36,072 nt of DNA. Source: an uncultured Collinsella sp. GTDB taxonomy: Bacteria > Actinomycetota > Coriobacteriia > Coriobacteriales > Coriobacteriaceae. Position numbers and translations under genes: made by a program. The DNA lies in contig CAKUHP010000018.1 of the NCBI GenBank assembly GCA_934658705.1, positions 1-36,072 on the forward strand, given 5' to 3'. Positions 16,605 through 25,311 of the stretch are shown piece after piece. The stretch's first letter is position 1. Every line of letters starts with the position of its first letter. The notes beneath the pieces are model-generated. The model ran no database searches, was not told the DNA's origin, and saw nothing but the letters and a program-made list of their open reading frames with translations.

Positions 16605-17275
16605 TCGCCATCCTCCATAACGTAGCCCTCTCCAATCCGATTGCGAATCGGGTCGTATCCCAAAGCGCCGCGCAACTTTTTTCGGAGCGACGAGATGTGA
16701 ACGCGGGTTGCGTTGCTAAAGCTGTTCACGGTGCTATCCCAGACGTGTTCGATAAGCTCCTCTTGGCTTACCGGTCGCCCCTGATTAAGCATCAGGTATT
16801 CCAGGATTCCCGTTTCCTTGCGTGTAAGAGATAGAGCCTCACTGTCCACGGAGGCGATGCGCGCCTTGGTGTCAAAGCTGAGCTTTCCGCAGGTTAATAC
16901 TATGTCGCTTTGTGCGAAACGCCTGAGGGTAAGGCTGCGGATCCTTGCCGCAAGCTCGTCCAGATGAAACGGCTTGGTAAGGTAATCGTTGGCGCCGGCA
17001 TCGAGTCCGGCGACTTTATCGGATACTTCGCCACGCGCGGACAGAATCAGCACCTTGGTCTCGCAGTCGGTTTTCCTAAGCTCCCTGAGCACGGTCATGC
17101 CGTCGATACGGGGGAGATTGAGGTCGAGTACCACGAGGTCAAAGACTCCGACGCCCAGCAGGTCGAGCGCCTCCCGTCCATCGTGGCAGCAGTCGACGCT
17201 GTATGCCAGGTTTCGCAGGCTGCGTGCGATTGTGTCACACAGTGCTCGCTCGTCTTCGACGATCAAAATACGCAT
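16601..17275 (-). CDS. OmpR/PhoB-type response regulator
   Basis: A 224-residue regulator. The receiver domain has acidic residues in VEDE (7-9), phospho-acceptor D51 (VVLDLNLP), a conserved Ser near 79 and K101 (LTKPF). The C-terminal winged helix carries LSLTRKETGILEYLM and the recognition region VHISSLRKKL. The ATG at 17275 is preferred over an upstream in-frame start because AAGGAGAC lies 6 bases before it. It is co-transcribed with the overlapping kinase gene. The 91-bp gap to the divergent CXXC peptide gene has a TATAAAAT box on the minus strand (17315-17322) and two TCGCG copies (17300, 17342) that could belong to a regulator site. Confidence 0.93.
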   Translation of the reverse strand: MRILIVEDERALCDTIARSLRNLAYSVDCCHDGREALDLLGVGVFDLVVLDLNLPRIDGMTVLRELRKTDCETKVLILSARGEVSDKVAGLDAGANDYLTKPFHLDELAARIRSLTLRRFAQSDIVLTCGKLSFDTKARIASVDSEALSLTRKETGILEYLMLNQGRPVSQEELIEHVWDSTVNSFSNATRVHISSLRKKLRGALGYDPIRNRIGEGYVMEDGE

Positions 17276-17366
17276 AACAGTCTCCTTGCACATTCCAAAT
17301 CGCGCTTAACACGGATTTTATAGTCGATATGGTCCAATGGGTCGCGTAACGAAAGGAGTGGTCAGG

Positions 17367-17513
17367 TTGTTCAAAGCGGTAAAACCCGTGGTACAGGTCG
17401 CTTTGTTGATCGTCGGAATTGCCATGGTGTGCTTTGGCGTTATGCGTGGCGAGGCGGATGCCGTGCTGGCCAAAGCGATTAGGCTGTGCTTGGAGTGTAT
17501 CGGAATTGGATAA
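17367..17513 (+). CDS. CD1871A-type small CXXC membrane protein
   Basis: A 48-residue protein with one membrane span (about residues 7-25: VVQVALLIVGIAMVCFGVM), then the polar segment RGEADAVLAKAIRLC and a C-terminal CLECIGIG that holds the CXXC pair. This matches small proteins known to me as CD1871A family CXXC motif-containing proteins, which precede a 4Fe-4S membrane protein. The start chosen is TTG at 17367, with AAAGGAG ending 8 bases upstream; an in-frame GTG at 17358 overlaps that ribosome site and is less likely. The stop overlaps the next gene's TTG start. The CXXC could relay electrons or disulfides at the membrane, or help hold the polyferredoxin; the role is unproven. It is easily missed because of its size and rare start. 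Confidence 0.8.
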   Translation: MFKAVKPVVQVALLIVGIAMVCFGVMRGEADAVLAKAIRLCLECIGIG

Positions 17514-18408
17514 AAGAGAAAACACTGCGTCGCATGTTTTGGCCCGATTTCGCGGATTCATTCAGGCGGCGGCGACGCTCGTCACCAACATTCACCTGCC
17601 AAACTTTGCCAAAGGCAGCATCTATCAGGGTGCGGGAAAAACAGTCTGCGTACCTGGGCTTAACTGCTATTCGTGCCCTGCGGCGACGGGTGCGTGCCCC
17701 ATTGGGTCGTTCCAGTCGGTGGTGGGTTCATCTAAGTTCAACTTCTCCTACTACGTTACCGGTACGCTCATTTTGCTCGGCGTGCTGCTGGGACGCTTTG
17801 TATGCGGGTTTTTGTGCCCGTTTGGCTGGCTGCAGGAGCTGCTTCACAAGATTCCCGGCAAAAAGCTTTCGACAAAAAGGCTCAAGGCGCTTACGTATAT
17901 CAAATACGTTGTGCTGCTGTTTGCCGTGGTATTGCTGCCTGTGCTGGTGGTCAACGATCTGGGGATGGGCGATCCGTTCTTTTGCAAATACGTCTGTCCG
18001 CAGGGCGTGCTCGAGGGCGCCATTCCGCTGGCCATTGCCAACGCCGGCATTCGATCTGCGCTGGGGCAGCTCTTTACCTGGAAACTTGTCGTTCTCATTG
18101 CCGTGGTGGTGCTGAGCGTTTTGTTCTATCGCCCCTTCTGCAAATGGATTTGCCCGCTCGGCGCATTCTATGCGCTCATGAATAAGGTGTCCTTACTGGG
18201 GATTCGGGTCGATGCATACAAATGCATCTCGTGCGGCAAGTGTTCAAAGGTTTGTCAGATGGACGTTGATGTGGTCCGCGCACCCAATCATGCCGAATGC
18301 ATCCGGTGCGGAAAGTGCATTGGGGCCTGTCCCGTCGATGCCATCAGCTATCGCTACGGCCTGGATGCGTCGGCAGAAAAGCTCCCCCTGACCGCCGATA
18401 AAAAGTAA
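17506..18408 (+). CDS. Membrane polyferredoxin (4Fe-4S, NapH-like)
   Basis: A 300-residue membrane Fe-S protein. Cys motifs in order: CVPGLNCYSCP and a later CP (C48, C54, C57, C64), CGFLCP (100-105), CKYVCP (160-165), CKWICP (212-217), then two classic ferredoxin clusters C240-x2-C-x2-C-x3-C250 and C265-x2-C-x2-C-x3-C275. Membrane spans lie near 82-102, 131-150 and 192-208. It is related to NapH/NosR-type electron carriers that move electrons across the membrane. The start is TTG at 17506, overlapping the stop of the CXXC peptide (TTGGATAA); no ATG exists before the conserved part. The neighbours are a CXXC peptide and a TlpA lipoprotein, suggesting that cytoplasmic low-potential electrons are passed outward to reduce thiols or another acceptor. 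The start is the least certain part. Confidence 0.88.
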   Translation: MDKRENTASHVLARFRGFIQAAATLVTNIHLPNFAKGSIYQGAGKTVCVPGLNCYSCPAATGACPIGSFQSVVGSSKFNFSYYVTGTLILLGVLLGRFVCGFLCPFGWLQELLHKIPGKKLSTKRLKALTYIKYVVLLFAVVLLPVLVVNDLGMGDPFFCKYVCPQGVLEGAIPLAIANAGIRSALGQLFTWKLVVLIAVVVLSVLFYRPFCKWICPLGAFYALMNKVSLLGIRVDAYKCISCGKCSKVCQMDVDVVRAPNHAECIRCGKCIGACPVDAISYRYGLDASAEKLPLTADKK

Positions 18409-18438
18409 AACAAGCTTCGACAAAACGGAGGATTGACC

Positions 18439-19410
18439 ATGAAGCTTTCTAAGATTGCGGCCCTGTTTATGGTGCCGGTGCTGGCCTTATGTCTTATGGC
18501 GTGTTCGGCGCCCGGTGGCAACGCGAGCGAATCTACGGGCTCCGATCCAAAGATCGCAGAGCTCATTGCGCAAGAGCCGGCCAACGCCGACGAGGCTGCC
18601 GAGCTGTATGCAAAACTCATGCAGAAGGAGAACGATATCCTTTCGAGCGATAATGCGCTGTGGGAAAAGGTATTCAATGCAGCAAATAAAGAGTCGACAA
18701 TGATTGAGGACGGCAGCAATTACGGCGATTTTCTGCTCAAGACCATCGACGGCGCCAAGGACGAGTTTACGGCAGATGAGCTTAAGACGCTCAAGGCCGG
18801 CGCGCAGCAGATCAAGGAGATCGAGGACAAGCTCGAGAGCCTGGAAAAGAAGTTTCCCGGCTGTGGAAGCACGCCGAGCGCAGGCGAGAGCGTCGACGCT
18901 TCGGCCGCTGGCATGACGGCTGGTGCCGATGCTTCGAGCGAGGCGACGAAGTTCCCTAGCTTTACGGGCAAGGACCTGGACGGCAACGATGTGAGCAGCG
19001 ACGAGCTGTTCTCTAAGAACAAGGTCACCGTCATGAACTTCTGGTTTACCACTTGCAAGCCGTGCGTGGGCGAGCTGGGCGATCTTGAGAACCTGAATAC
19101 GGAGCTTGCCGAGAAGGGCGGCCAGGTCGTGGGCGTCAATTCCTTTACGCTCGATGGCAACAAGGGCGAGATCGCAGATGCCAAGGACGTGCTGAGCAAG
19201 AAGGGCGTGACGTATAAGAACATCTGGTTCAAGTCGGATAGCGAGGCCGGCAAGTTTACGTCAAATCTGTTCTCGTTCCCGACGACCTACGTTATCGATC
19301 AGAACGGCAACATCGTAGGGGAGCCCATCGTAGGCGCCATCAGCTCCGCTGAGCAACGCGCAGCACTCGACAAGCTTATCGACCAGGCGATTGCGAATAG
19401 CAATCAGTAA
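18439..19410 (+). CDS. TlpA-like thioredoxin lipoprotein
   Basis: A 323-residue extracytoplasmic lipoprotein. The lipobox LMAC places the lipid on C22. Residues 30-165 are a helical, acidic region with no recognised motif. Residues 172-323 are a TlpA/ResA-type thioredoxin fold: PSFTGKDLDGNDV, the active site CKPC (206-209) in FWFTTCKPC, and the cis-Pro region FSFPTTYVID. The usual Trp before the first Cys is replaced by Thr-Thr. The ATG at 18439 has CGGAGG upstream. It is the last gene of the CXXC peptide/polyferredoxin operon. The likely role is reduction of protein disulfides or another acceptor outside the membrane, fed by the polyferredoxin. Haem maturation is another option, but no cytochrome genes are in this window. 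Confidence 0.9.
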   Translation: MKLSKIAALFMVPVLALCLMACSAPGGNASESTGSDPKIAELIAQEPANADEAAELYAKLMQKENDILSSDNALWEKVFNAANKESTMIEDGSNYGDFLLKTIDGAKDEFTADELKTLKAGAQQIKEIEDKLESLEKKFPGCGSTPSAGESVDASAAGMTAGADASSEATKFPSFTGKDLDGNDVSSDELFSKNKVTVMNFWFTTCKPCVGELGDLENLNTELAEKGGQVVGVNSFTLDGNKGEIADAKDVLSKKGVTYKNIWFKSDSEAGKFTSNLFSFPTTYVIDQNGNIVGEPIVGAISSAEQRAALDKLIDQAIANSNQ

Positions 19411-19490
19411 AAAACGCGTAAAGCATAGCGAGGATCGTGTGTCGCTGTGCGAAGTAGTCCGCTACCTTTCAAGATAATCTCCACCATATA

Positions 19491-19517
19491 GAGGTCCCGC
19501 TCGGGACCTCTTCTTTT
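19491..19517 (+). terminator. Intrinsic terminator
   Basis: GAGGTCCCG (19491-19499) pairs with CGGGACCTC (19502-19510) over a two-base loop, followed by TTCTTTT. It ends the redox operon. Confidence 0.85.
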
Positions 19518-19664
19518 AGGCGCCGTCCCGTTCGTTTTTTGATGCGGTTCCCTACATTCCTCACTGGCGCCGGCAAAAAATGGGGATAGAGTAGGACAAA
19601 CGCGTCGAATACGAACGGCGGGGGAGAGCGGGCGAGTGTGCCCGCGCGGGAGAGGTTGCCGTCC

Positions 19665-22600
19665 ATGCTGGAGCTCAAAGGAATTTGCAAAAGGTACACT
19701 ACGCAGTCGTTTACGCAGGTGGCGCTCGACAACGTAAGCCTGTCTTTTCGCGATAACGAGTTCGTGGCCATTCTGGGTCCCTCGGGCTCGGGTAAAACTA
19801 CGATGCTCAACGTTATTGGCGGACTCGACCACTTTGACTCGGGTGATCTGCTCATCGACGGCATTTCGACCAAGGATTTTCACGATCGCGATTGGGATGC
19901 CTACCGTAACAACCGCATCGGCTTCGTGTTCCAAAGCTATAACCTCATTCCGCATCAGACCATTTTGGAAAACGCGGAGCTGGCGCTGACGCTCACGGGC
20001 GTGGGGCATGCCGAGCGTCGCCAGCGTGCGCGCGAGGCGTTGGAGAAAGTCGGCCTGGGCGAGCACGTTAACAAGCGTCCGAGCCAGCTTTCGGGCGGGC
20101 AGATGCAGCGCGTGGCCATCGCCCGCGCCCTGATTAATGACCCTGAGATCGTCCTTGCCGACGAGCCGACCGGCGCTTTGGATTCAACGACATCCGTACA
20201 GGTCATGGATCTGCTCAAGGACGTTGCGCGCGACCGCCTGGTCATCATGGTCACGCACAATCCTGAGCTGGCGTACCAATATGCCACGCGCATCGTTAAC
20301 CTGGCGGACGGTAAGATCACCGACGATTCCGACCCCTTTGATGTTGCCGATGCCACGCGCCGCGAGGCCAAGCCCACACGCAAAACCTCGATGAGCTTTG
20401 TGACGGCGCTGGGCCTTTCGGCGCGCAACCTCATGACCAAAAAGGGCCGGACCGCCATGACGGCCTTTGCGGGGTCGATTGGCATTATCGGCATCGCGGC
20501 GATCCTGGCGCTCTCTAATGGCGTGAACGGCTACATCAAAAAGGTCGAGGAAGATACGCTTTCGAGCTACCCGCTCACGATTTCCAAGCAGGACTACGAC
20601 CTGTCGTCCATGATGGGCGGGCAGGGGGCCACGGATGATGGCGCGTCGGAGGATGATTCGGCCGACAGATCCGGCGGCAAGGCCAAGGGAAGCGACAAGA
20701 TTCCCGTGGTCACAGCCGTGAAGGATATGTTTGCGAGCGTTAAGTCCAACGATATGACGAGCTTTAAGGCGTGGCTCGATGCCGGTGGCGACGGTATCGA
20801 TAAAGAGGTCAACGCCATCCAGTACGGGTATGGCGTAACGCCGGTTGTCTATCGTGCGGGCAAGGGCGACGAGAAGCCCGTGCGCCTGGTGCCCAACGCG
20901 ATGACCGAGGCTATGAGCGGCGGCGCGAGCTCGGCGGCGACGGTGAGCATGGATTCCATGGGCACCTCGGTCTTTAACGAGATGATCGATGACCAGAGTC
21001 TGCTCGACAGCCAATACGACGTCGTGGCGGGGCATTGGCCCACGTCCGCTAACGAGGCGGTGATGGTGCTTTCGAGCCGTGGAACGGTGGGCGACTATAC
21101 GCTCTACAGCATCGGTGCGTTGGATATCAATGAGCTTAACAGCTTGGTTAACAGTGCCATGACGGCTGACGGCGGGGTCGAAACGTCCGAGACCGCTGCC
21201 GACTTTACCTACGACGATGCGCTGTCCACCACGTTTAAGGTGTTGTCGCCGGCCGATGCCTATCGAAAAAATGACGAGACAGGCACGTGGACTGACATGT
21301 CTGGCGACGCCGACTTTATGGCAGCCAAGGTTGCCGACGGCATCGACGTGCGCATCGTGGGCGTGGTGCGACCCAACGAGACGGCCAACGCGAGTGCCCT
21401 TTTGCCCGGTATCGCCTACACACATGCGCTGACTCGCCAGCTTATGGAGCGCGCGGCCGATTCGAAGATTGTGCAGGAGCAGCTTGCGCATCCCGAGACG
21501 GATATCTTTACTGGCAAGTCTTTCGATGAGTTGCAAAGTGAGGCCAAGCAGGGTGTGGACCTGGGCAGCATGTTTAGCGTGGACGAGGCGGCGCTCAAGA
21601 GTGCGTTCTCGTTCGATGCGTCTGCGCTCTCTGGTGCGACCGGCGGTATGGATCTTTCGGGTCTTGACTTGTCCGGGTTGGATATCGACCTTTCGGGCGT
21701 TGGCAAGGATATCGACTTCAGCGACATCATGGCCAAGGCGCCGACCCCCGATTTCTCGGGCGTCTTCGATGGCTTGGAGCTCACGCCCGAGCAGATGCAG
21801 CAAGTGGGGGCGCTCGCCAACCAGCTGTTCACGGGCTTTATGCAGTCGGATCAGTTTAAGGCCCTGACGCCCGAGGATCTTAAGGACGCATCGAAGCTTG
21901 CCGCCGCGTTCTCGGCGTATCTTGAGAACGATGCCGCGGCGCAGCAATGCCTGGCTCAGCTCAAGGCGCTAGGCGGCGATGCCCTGGCTGAGCGTCTGCA
22001 GCGGGCCATGACCGACTATGTGCAAAAGCAACTGGCTCCATATCTGCAGCAGGCTATGGACCAGGTTATGAAGACGATCAGCGACCAAATCGCAACGACG
22101 GTATCGGCACAGCTCAAAGCGGGCGTGGCGGGACTCATGGGGCAGATGGCCGCGCAGATGTCCTCGAGCTTTTCCAGCCTGTCGAGCGCTATGCATGTAG
22201 ATGCCAATGCCTTTGCCCGCGCTATCCACTTCAACATGGATGCCGAGGACTTGAGCTCGCTCATGATGAGCTACGCCAAGGCATCGCAGCTCACCTACGA
22301 TAACAACCTGACCACGCTGGGCTATGCCGACGAGGCAGACCCCATCTCGGTCAAGATCTTCCCGCGCGACTTTGAGGCAAAGGAGCGTGTGCTCGACCAC
22401 ATCGATGCATACAACGAGCAGGTCAAGGCTGCCGGACACGATGAGCAGGCCATCTCGTACACCGACTACATGGGTATCATCATGGGTTCAGTGACCGATA
22501 TCGTAAACACCATCAGCTTGGTGCTCATCGCGTTCGTGAGCATCAGCTTGGTCGTGAGCTCCATCATGATCGGCATCATCACCTACATCAGTGTGCTGGA

Positions 22601-22913
22601 GCGCAAAAAGGAGATCGGCATCCTGCGCGCGATCGGTGCATCGAAACGCAACGTGGCTAACGTGTTCAATGCCGAGACCTTTATCGAAGGTCTTATCGCT
22701 GGTGTTTTTGCCATCGTTGTCGTGGTGCTCGTGAGCTTCCCGGTCAATGCTTGGGCTCTTGCGACCAAGCAAGTACCCAACCTGATGAGCCTTCCCGTGC
22801 AAGATGCACTGGTGCTCATCGCGATTTCGGTGGTGCTGACGGTCGTCGCCGGCCTGCTGCCAGCCCGCAGCGCATCCAAGAAAGACCCCGTAGAAGCCCT
22901 ACGCTCCGAATAA
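19665..22913 (+). CDS. MacB-type ABC transporter, fused ATPase and permease
   Basis: A 1082-residue fusion. The N-terminal ATPase has Walker [10 protein letters not shown] (38-46), Q loop VFQSYNL (88-94), signature LSGGQ (142-146), Walker B IVLADEP (162-168) and the switch His in MVTHN. A first membrane span (around 265-290) is followed by a very large extracytoplasmic region of about 640 residues, then three FtsX-type spans with the [20 protein letters not shown] coupling segment between them. The external region is far longer than in classical MacB and includes an Asp-Leu-Ser-Gly repeat near residues 660-685. The start at 19665 follows GGGAGAGG; an upstream in-frame start is less well placed. 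It has no adjacent membrane-fusion or regulator gene. It probably acts on a lipoprotein, peptide or cell-wall substrate by mechanotransmission. Confidence 0.93.
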   Translation: MLELKGICKRYTTQSFTQVALDNVSLSFRDNEFVAILGPSGSGKTTMLNVIGGLDHFDSGDLLIDGISTKDFHDRDWDAYRNNRIGFVFQSYNLIPHQTILENAELALTLTGVGHAERRQRAREALEKVGLGEHVNKRPSQLSGGQMQRVAIARALINDPEIVLADEPTGALDSTTSVQVMDLLKDVARDRLVIMVTHNPELAYQYATRIVNLADGKITDDSDPFDVADATRREAKPTRKTSMSFVTALGLSARNLMTKKGRTAMTAFAGSIGIIGIAAILALSNGVNGYIKKVEEDTLSSYPLTISKQDYDLSSMMGGQGATDDGASEDDSADRSGGKAKGSDKIPVVTAVKDMFASVKSNDMTSFKAWLDAGGDGIDKEVNAIQYGYGVTPVVYRAGKGDEKPVRLVPNAMTEAMSGGASSAATVSMDSMGTSVFNEMIDDQSLLDSQYDVVAGHWPTSANEAVMVLSSRGTVGDYTLYSIGALDINELNSLVNSAMTADGGVETSETAADFTYDDALSTTFKVLSPADAYRKNDETGTWTDMSGDADFMAAKVADGIDVRIVGVVRPNETANASALLPGIAYTHALTRQLMERAADSKIVQEQLAHPETDIFTGKSFDELQSEAKQGVDLGSMFSVDEAALKSAFSFDASALSGATGGMDLSGLDLSGLDIDLSGVGKDIDFSDIMAKAPTPDFSGVFDGLELTPEQMQQVGALANQLFTGFMQSDQFKALTPEDLKDASKLAAAFSAYLENDAAAQQCLAQLKALGGDALAERLQRAMTDYVQKQLAPYLQQAMDQVMKTISDQIATTVSAQLKAGVAGLMGQMAAQMSSSFSSLSSAMHVDANAFARAIHFNMDAEDLSSLMMSYAKASQLTYDNNLTTLGYADEADPISVKIFPRDFEAKERVLDHIDAYNEQVKAAGHDEQAISYTDYMGIIMGSVTDIVNTISLVLIAFVSISLVVSSIMIGIITYISVLERKKEIGILRAIGASKRNVANVFNAETFIEGLIAGVFAIVVVVLVSFPVNAWALATKQVPNLMSLPVQDALVLIAISVVLTVVAGLLPARSASKKDPVEALRSE

Positions 22914-22944
22914 TGTGACAAAGGGACAGCCCCTTTGTCACATT
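22912..22944. repeat. REP-like palindrome, copy 1
   Basis: AATGTGACAAAGGG and CCCTTTGTCACATT face each other around a 5-base centre. The left end overlaps the stop codon of the ABC transporter. A copy of the same length at 24296-24328 differs only at two central bases. It could act as a terminator on either strand, but lacks a clear T-run. Confidence 0.85.
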
Positions 22945-22957
22945 CATCTCCCTACAC

Positions 22958-24091
22958 CTAGTTCGTTTTGCCCATCAGCGTGATGCGGATGGTTGGATGG
23001 GTGTACTCGTCAAACTCGTCCTCGGGATCCGTGTCAAACGAGTAATACGCTTTGATAGGGTCGTCACTCGTCCTGATAGAGATTCTCTCGTAGAGTGAGC
23101 CGTTCAAAAAAGCCTGCCTGAACTCTTCGGGGAGCTTCTGCGGTGCTAGGAGCTCGGGGCTTGCGGTCTTGACGTCTATGGTTTGGACGACAGAGGAAAG
23201 CTCGTCAAGGTCGAGCTCGATACGGTCGAGGTTGTCCTCGAGGCTCGCATCGGGGTCGACCTCTGCCGCGTAACTCACTTCCATGAGCGTCCCCTTGTTG
23301 TCAAAATCCAGGTACGTATAGGTCTTCTGGGCATCGGAGTCGCCGTCGTGCAGATAGCCGCGGACGTGGTAGCCGTAATCTTGATATCGCTCGCAGGGGT
23401 CATCGGCGGACACGTACTCGCATGCGGGCTCTAATGCCTTGCGTGCGATGGCGATCTGCTCGGCCGCAGCCGCGGCGTTTTCTTGCATCTCGATGTTTCC
23501 CTGTGCCAGCTGCGGGATATAGGCACCGCACACGATTGCGAGGGGCAGGGCCACAAGCGCGACGATCCACTTTTTTGCATGGGGGATAGGTACGCCACAG
23601 GCCTCTGCCATAGCCTTCGCGTTGGCAAAGCTCTCGGCAAGCACGTCTGCCGCGGTGGCGACGGTGCCTACGGCAGCGGCGACTTCTGCCGCGCCGCCCA
23701 GGTTGCGTGCAGCCTCGTTGTCGCTGTTCTTGAGCAGGCGTGCGGCGGCCTGCGTGCCAACAACGCCTGCGATCTGTGCCGAGCGGTCTTTCTCGCTCTG
23801 CTCGACGGCGAGCCGGTACTGCATTTCCTTCCACTGCTTGCCACGCATGCCAAAGCGCGGGGCGAGAGCGCAATAACAGAATATGACGAGCTCGATGGCG
23901 GTGAGCACCAAGGCGGTCATCATGCCCGCCTCTTGGAAGCCTTCGTGATGGAAGACGATGTCGTCGATCATTTCGAAGGGAATAATCGATAAGGGCAGCA
24001 CGAATGCCATGGCAAGCGCCGCTCCGGCAACCTTGGGGCAGATGCAGTATCGCTGGATGCGCTTACGTTCTTGTTCGGAGAGTGCTGCCAT
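22958..24091 (-). CDS. Membrane protein of unknown function
   Basis: A 377-residue protein not recognised as a named family. Two membrane spans lie near residues 20-42 and 57-77, followed by a cytoplasmic Ala-rich helical stretch (about 85-165, for example GGAAEVAAAVGTVATAADVLAE), a third span at about 174-192, and then an extracytoplasmic C-terminal domain of about 180 residues with many acidic residues and a conserved-looking CEYVSADDPC pair. The final strands (YYSFDTDP, RITLMG) resemble a beta-rich sensor or lipoprotein-like domain. The ATG at 24091 has an AAGGACC site. The gene is bracketed by the two palindromes at 22912 and 24296. No partner gene suggests a job. Confidence 0.75.
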   Translation of the reverse strand: MAALSEQERKRIQRYCICPKVAGAALAMAFVLPLSIIPFEMIDDIVFHHEGFQEAGMMTALVLTAIELVIFCYCALAPRFGMRGKQWKEMQYRLAVEQSEKDRSAQIAGVVGTQAAARLLKNSDNEAARNLGGAAEVAAAVGTVATAADVLAESFANAKAMAEACGVPIPHAKKWIVALVALPLAIVCGAYIPQLAQGNIEMQENAAAAAEQIAIARKALEPACEYVSADDPCERYQDYGYHVRGYLHDGDSDAQKTYTYLDFDNKGTLMEVSYAAEVDPDASLEDNLDRIELDLDELSSVVQTIDVKTASPELLAPQKLPEEFRQAFLNGSLYERISIRTSDDPIKAYYSFDTDPEDEFDEYTHPTIRITLMGKTN

Positions 24092-24295
24092 GGCTGGTCC
24101 TTGGTGTCGTGGCGGTCGTTGTGGCGCGATGCCGTCATATGTGACTCAGTATAGAGAATCCCGTCATCGGTGAGCGCAGGTCATACGGCAAAAGTGCCAC
24201 GACTGCCCTGGTTTAGAGCGGGTGCTCCTGCGCCCACGCGATGATGCCGCCCGATACGTATGTGTGCCAAAATAAGCACTCGTATGATGATTTGC

Positions 24296-24328
24296 AATGT
24301 GACAAAGGGACTGTCCCTTTGTCACATT
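24296..24328. repeat. REP-like palindrome, copy 2
   Basis: Perfect 15-base arms AATGTGACAAAGGGA and TCCCTTTGTCACATT around CTG. It ends 19 bp before the dus start codon, so it would form a strong hairpin in the dus leader just before the ribosome site. Confidence 0.85.
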
Positions 24329-24347
24329 GAGTTGAGAGTGGATGTTG

Positions 24348-25301
24348 ATGTATTTATCGCTGGCCCCTATGGAGGGGATTACCGGGCATGTGTTCCGTCG
24401 CGTGCACGCGGAGTGTTTTGGCGCACTCGATTGTTATTACACGCCGTTTTTGCCGCCGCCACGGGTGGGCAACCGCTTTGGCGGTAAGGCGTTTAAAGAG
24501 GTCGATCCCGCCAATAACCAGGGGCTTAACGTGGTGCCTCAGCTGATGTCCAAAAACGCGGACGAGTTTGTGTGGGCGGCGCAGGTGCTCGCCGACATGG
24601 GTTACCGCGAGGTCAATCTCAACCTTGGTTGTCCTTCGGGAACGGTTGTTGCCAAGGGCAAGGGTTCGGGTTTCTTGCGCAATCTGGATGAGCTCGAGGT
24701 GTTCTTGAGCGACGTGTGCGAGCGCTCGCCATTGCCGGTGTCGGTCAAGACCAGGCTGGGACTGGAGAGCGACGATGAGTACGAGCGCGTGCTCGACCTC
24801 TATTGCCGCATGCCGCTGGCAGAGCTGATCGTGCATCCGCGCGTGCAAAAGGACCGCTATACGGGCTCGCCGCGCAAAGAGTTTTACGGTGAGACGCTGG
24901 AGCGGGCGCCGTTCCCGGTGGCCTATAACGGCGACATCTTTGATCTTGAGGACATGGATACGCTGGTGGAGGCCTATCCCGGGACGCGCCACGTAATGTT
25001 GGGGCGCGGCTTGCTTGCGAACCCTGCGCTGGCTCGCATGGTTACCGGCGGTCCCGCTGCCACGGCAGCTGAACTGCAGCGCTTCCACGACATGTTGTTT
25101 GCGGCGTATGCAGAAGAGATTGGCGGCAACGCGGTCTTTCGCATGAAGGAGTGGTGGTTCTACGCCAAGTGCGCCTTCGCCGATCCCGCTACCGTTCACA
25201 AGATCGTGCGCAAGACCAAAAAGGTCGACGAATACCGCGCCGCCGTCGAGCGCGTCTTTCGCGAGCAGCCGCTCGCACCTACCGCCCGCTTTTGCGGCTA
25301 A
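24348..25301 (+). CDS. dus: tRNA-dihydrouridine synthase
   Basis: A 317-residue FMN enzyme that reduces specific uridines in the D-loop of tRNA using NADPH. The TIM-barrel motifs are in order: LAPMEGITG (5-13), the catalytic Cys C95 in NLNLGCPSG, KTRLG, the substrate/FMN His region VHPRVQKDRYTG, the phosphate-binding YNGDI and GRGLLANP. A helical tRNA-binding domain ends the protein. Length is normal. Two in-frame ATGs exist (24342 and 24348). The second is chosen because GAGAG (24334-24338) is 9 bases before it and only 3 before the first. It is convergent with the SirTM gene, with a gap of 10 bp and no visible terminator. It is an all-purpose Dus and the target uridine cannot be told. Confidence 0.93.
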   Translation: MYLSLAPMEGITGHVFRRVHAECFGALDCYYTPFLPPPRVGNRFGGKAFKEVDPANNQGLNVVPQLMSKNADEFVWAAQVLADMGYREVNLNLGCPSGTVVAKGKGSGFLRNLDELEVFLSDVCERSPLPVSVKTRLGLESDDEYERVLDLYCRMPLAELIVHPRVQKDRYTGSPRKEFYGETLERAPFPVAYNGDIFDLEDMDTLVEAYPGTRHVMLGRGLLANPALARMVTGGPAATAAELQRFHDMLFAAYAEEIGGNAVFRMKEWWFYAKCAFADPATVHKIVRKTKKVDEYRAAVERVFREQPLAPTARFCG

Positions 25302-25311
25302 CTAGTCATCG

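Noticed and set aside
20184..21947. 587-codon minus-strand open frame inside the ABC transporter
   Set aside because: It is antisense of a clear ATPase/permease and carries no motif of its own.
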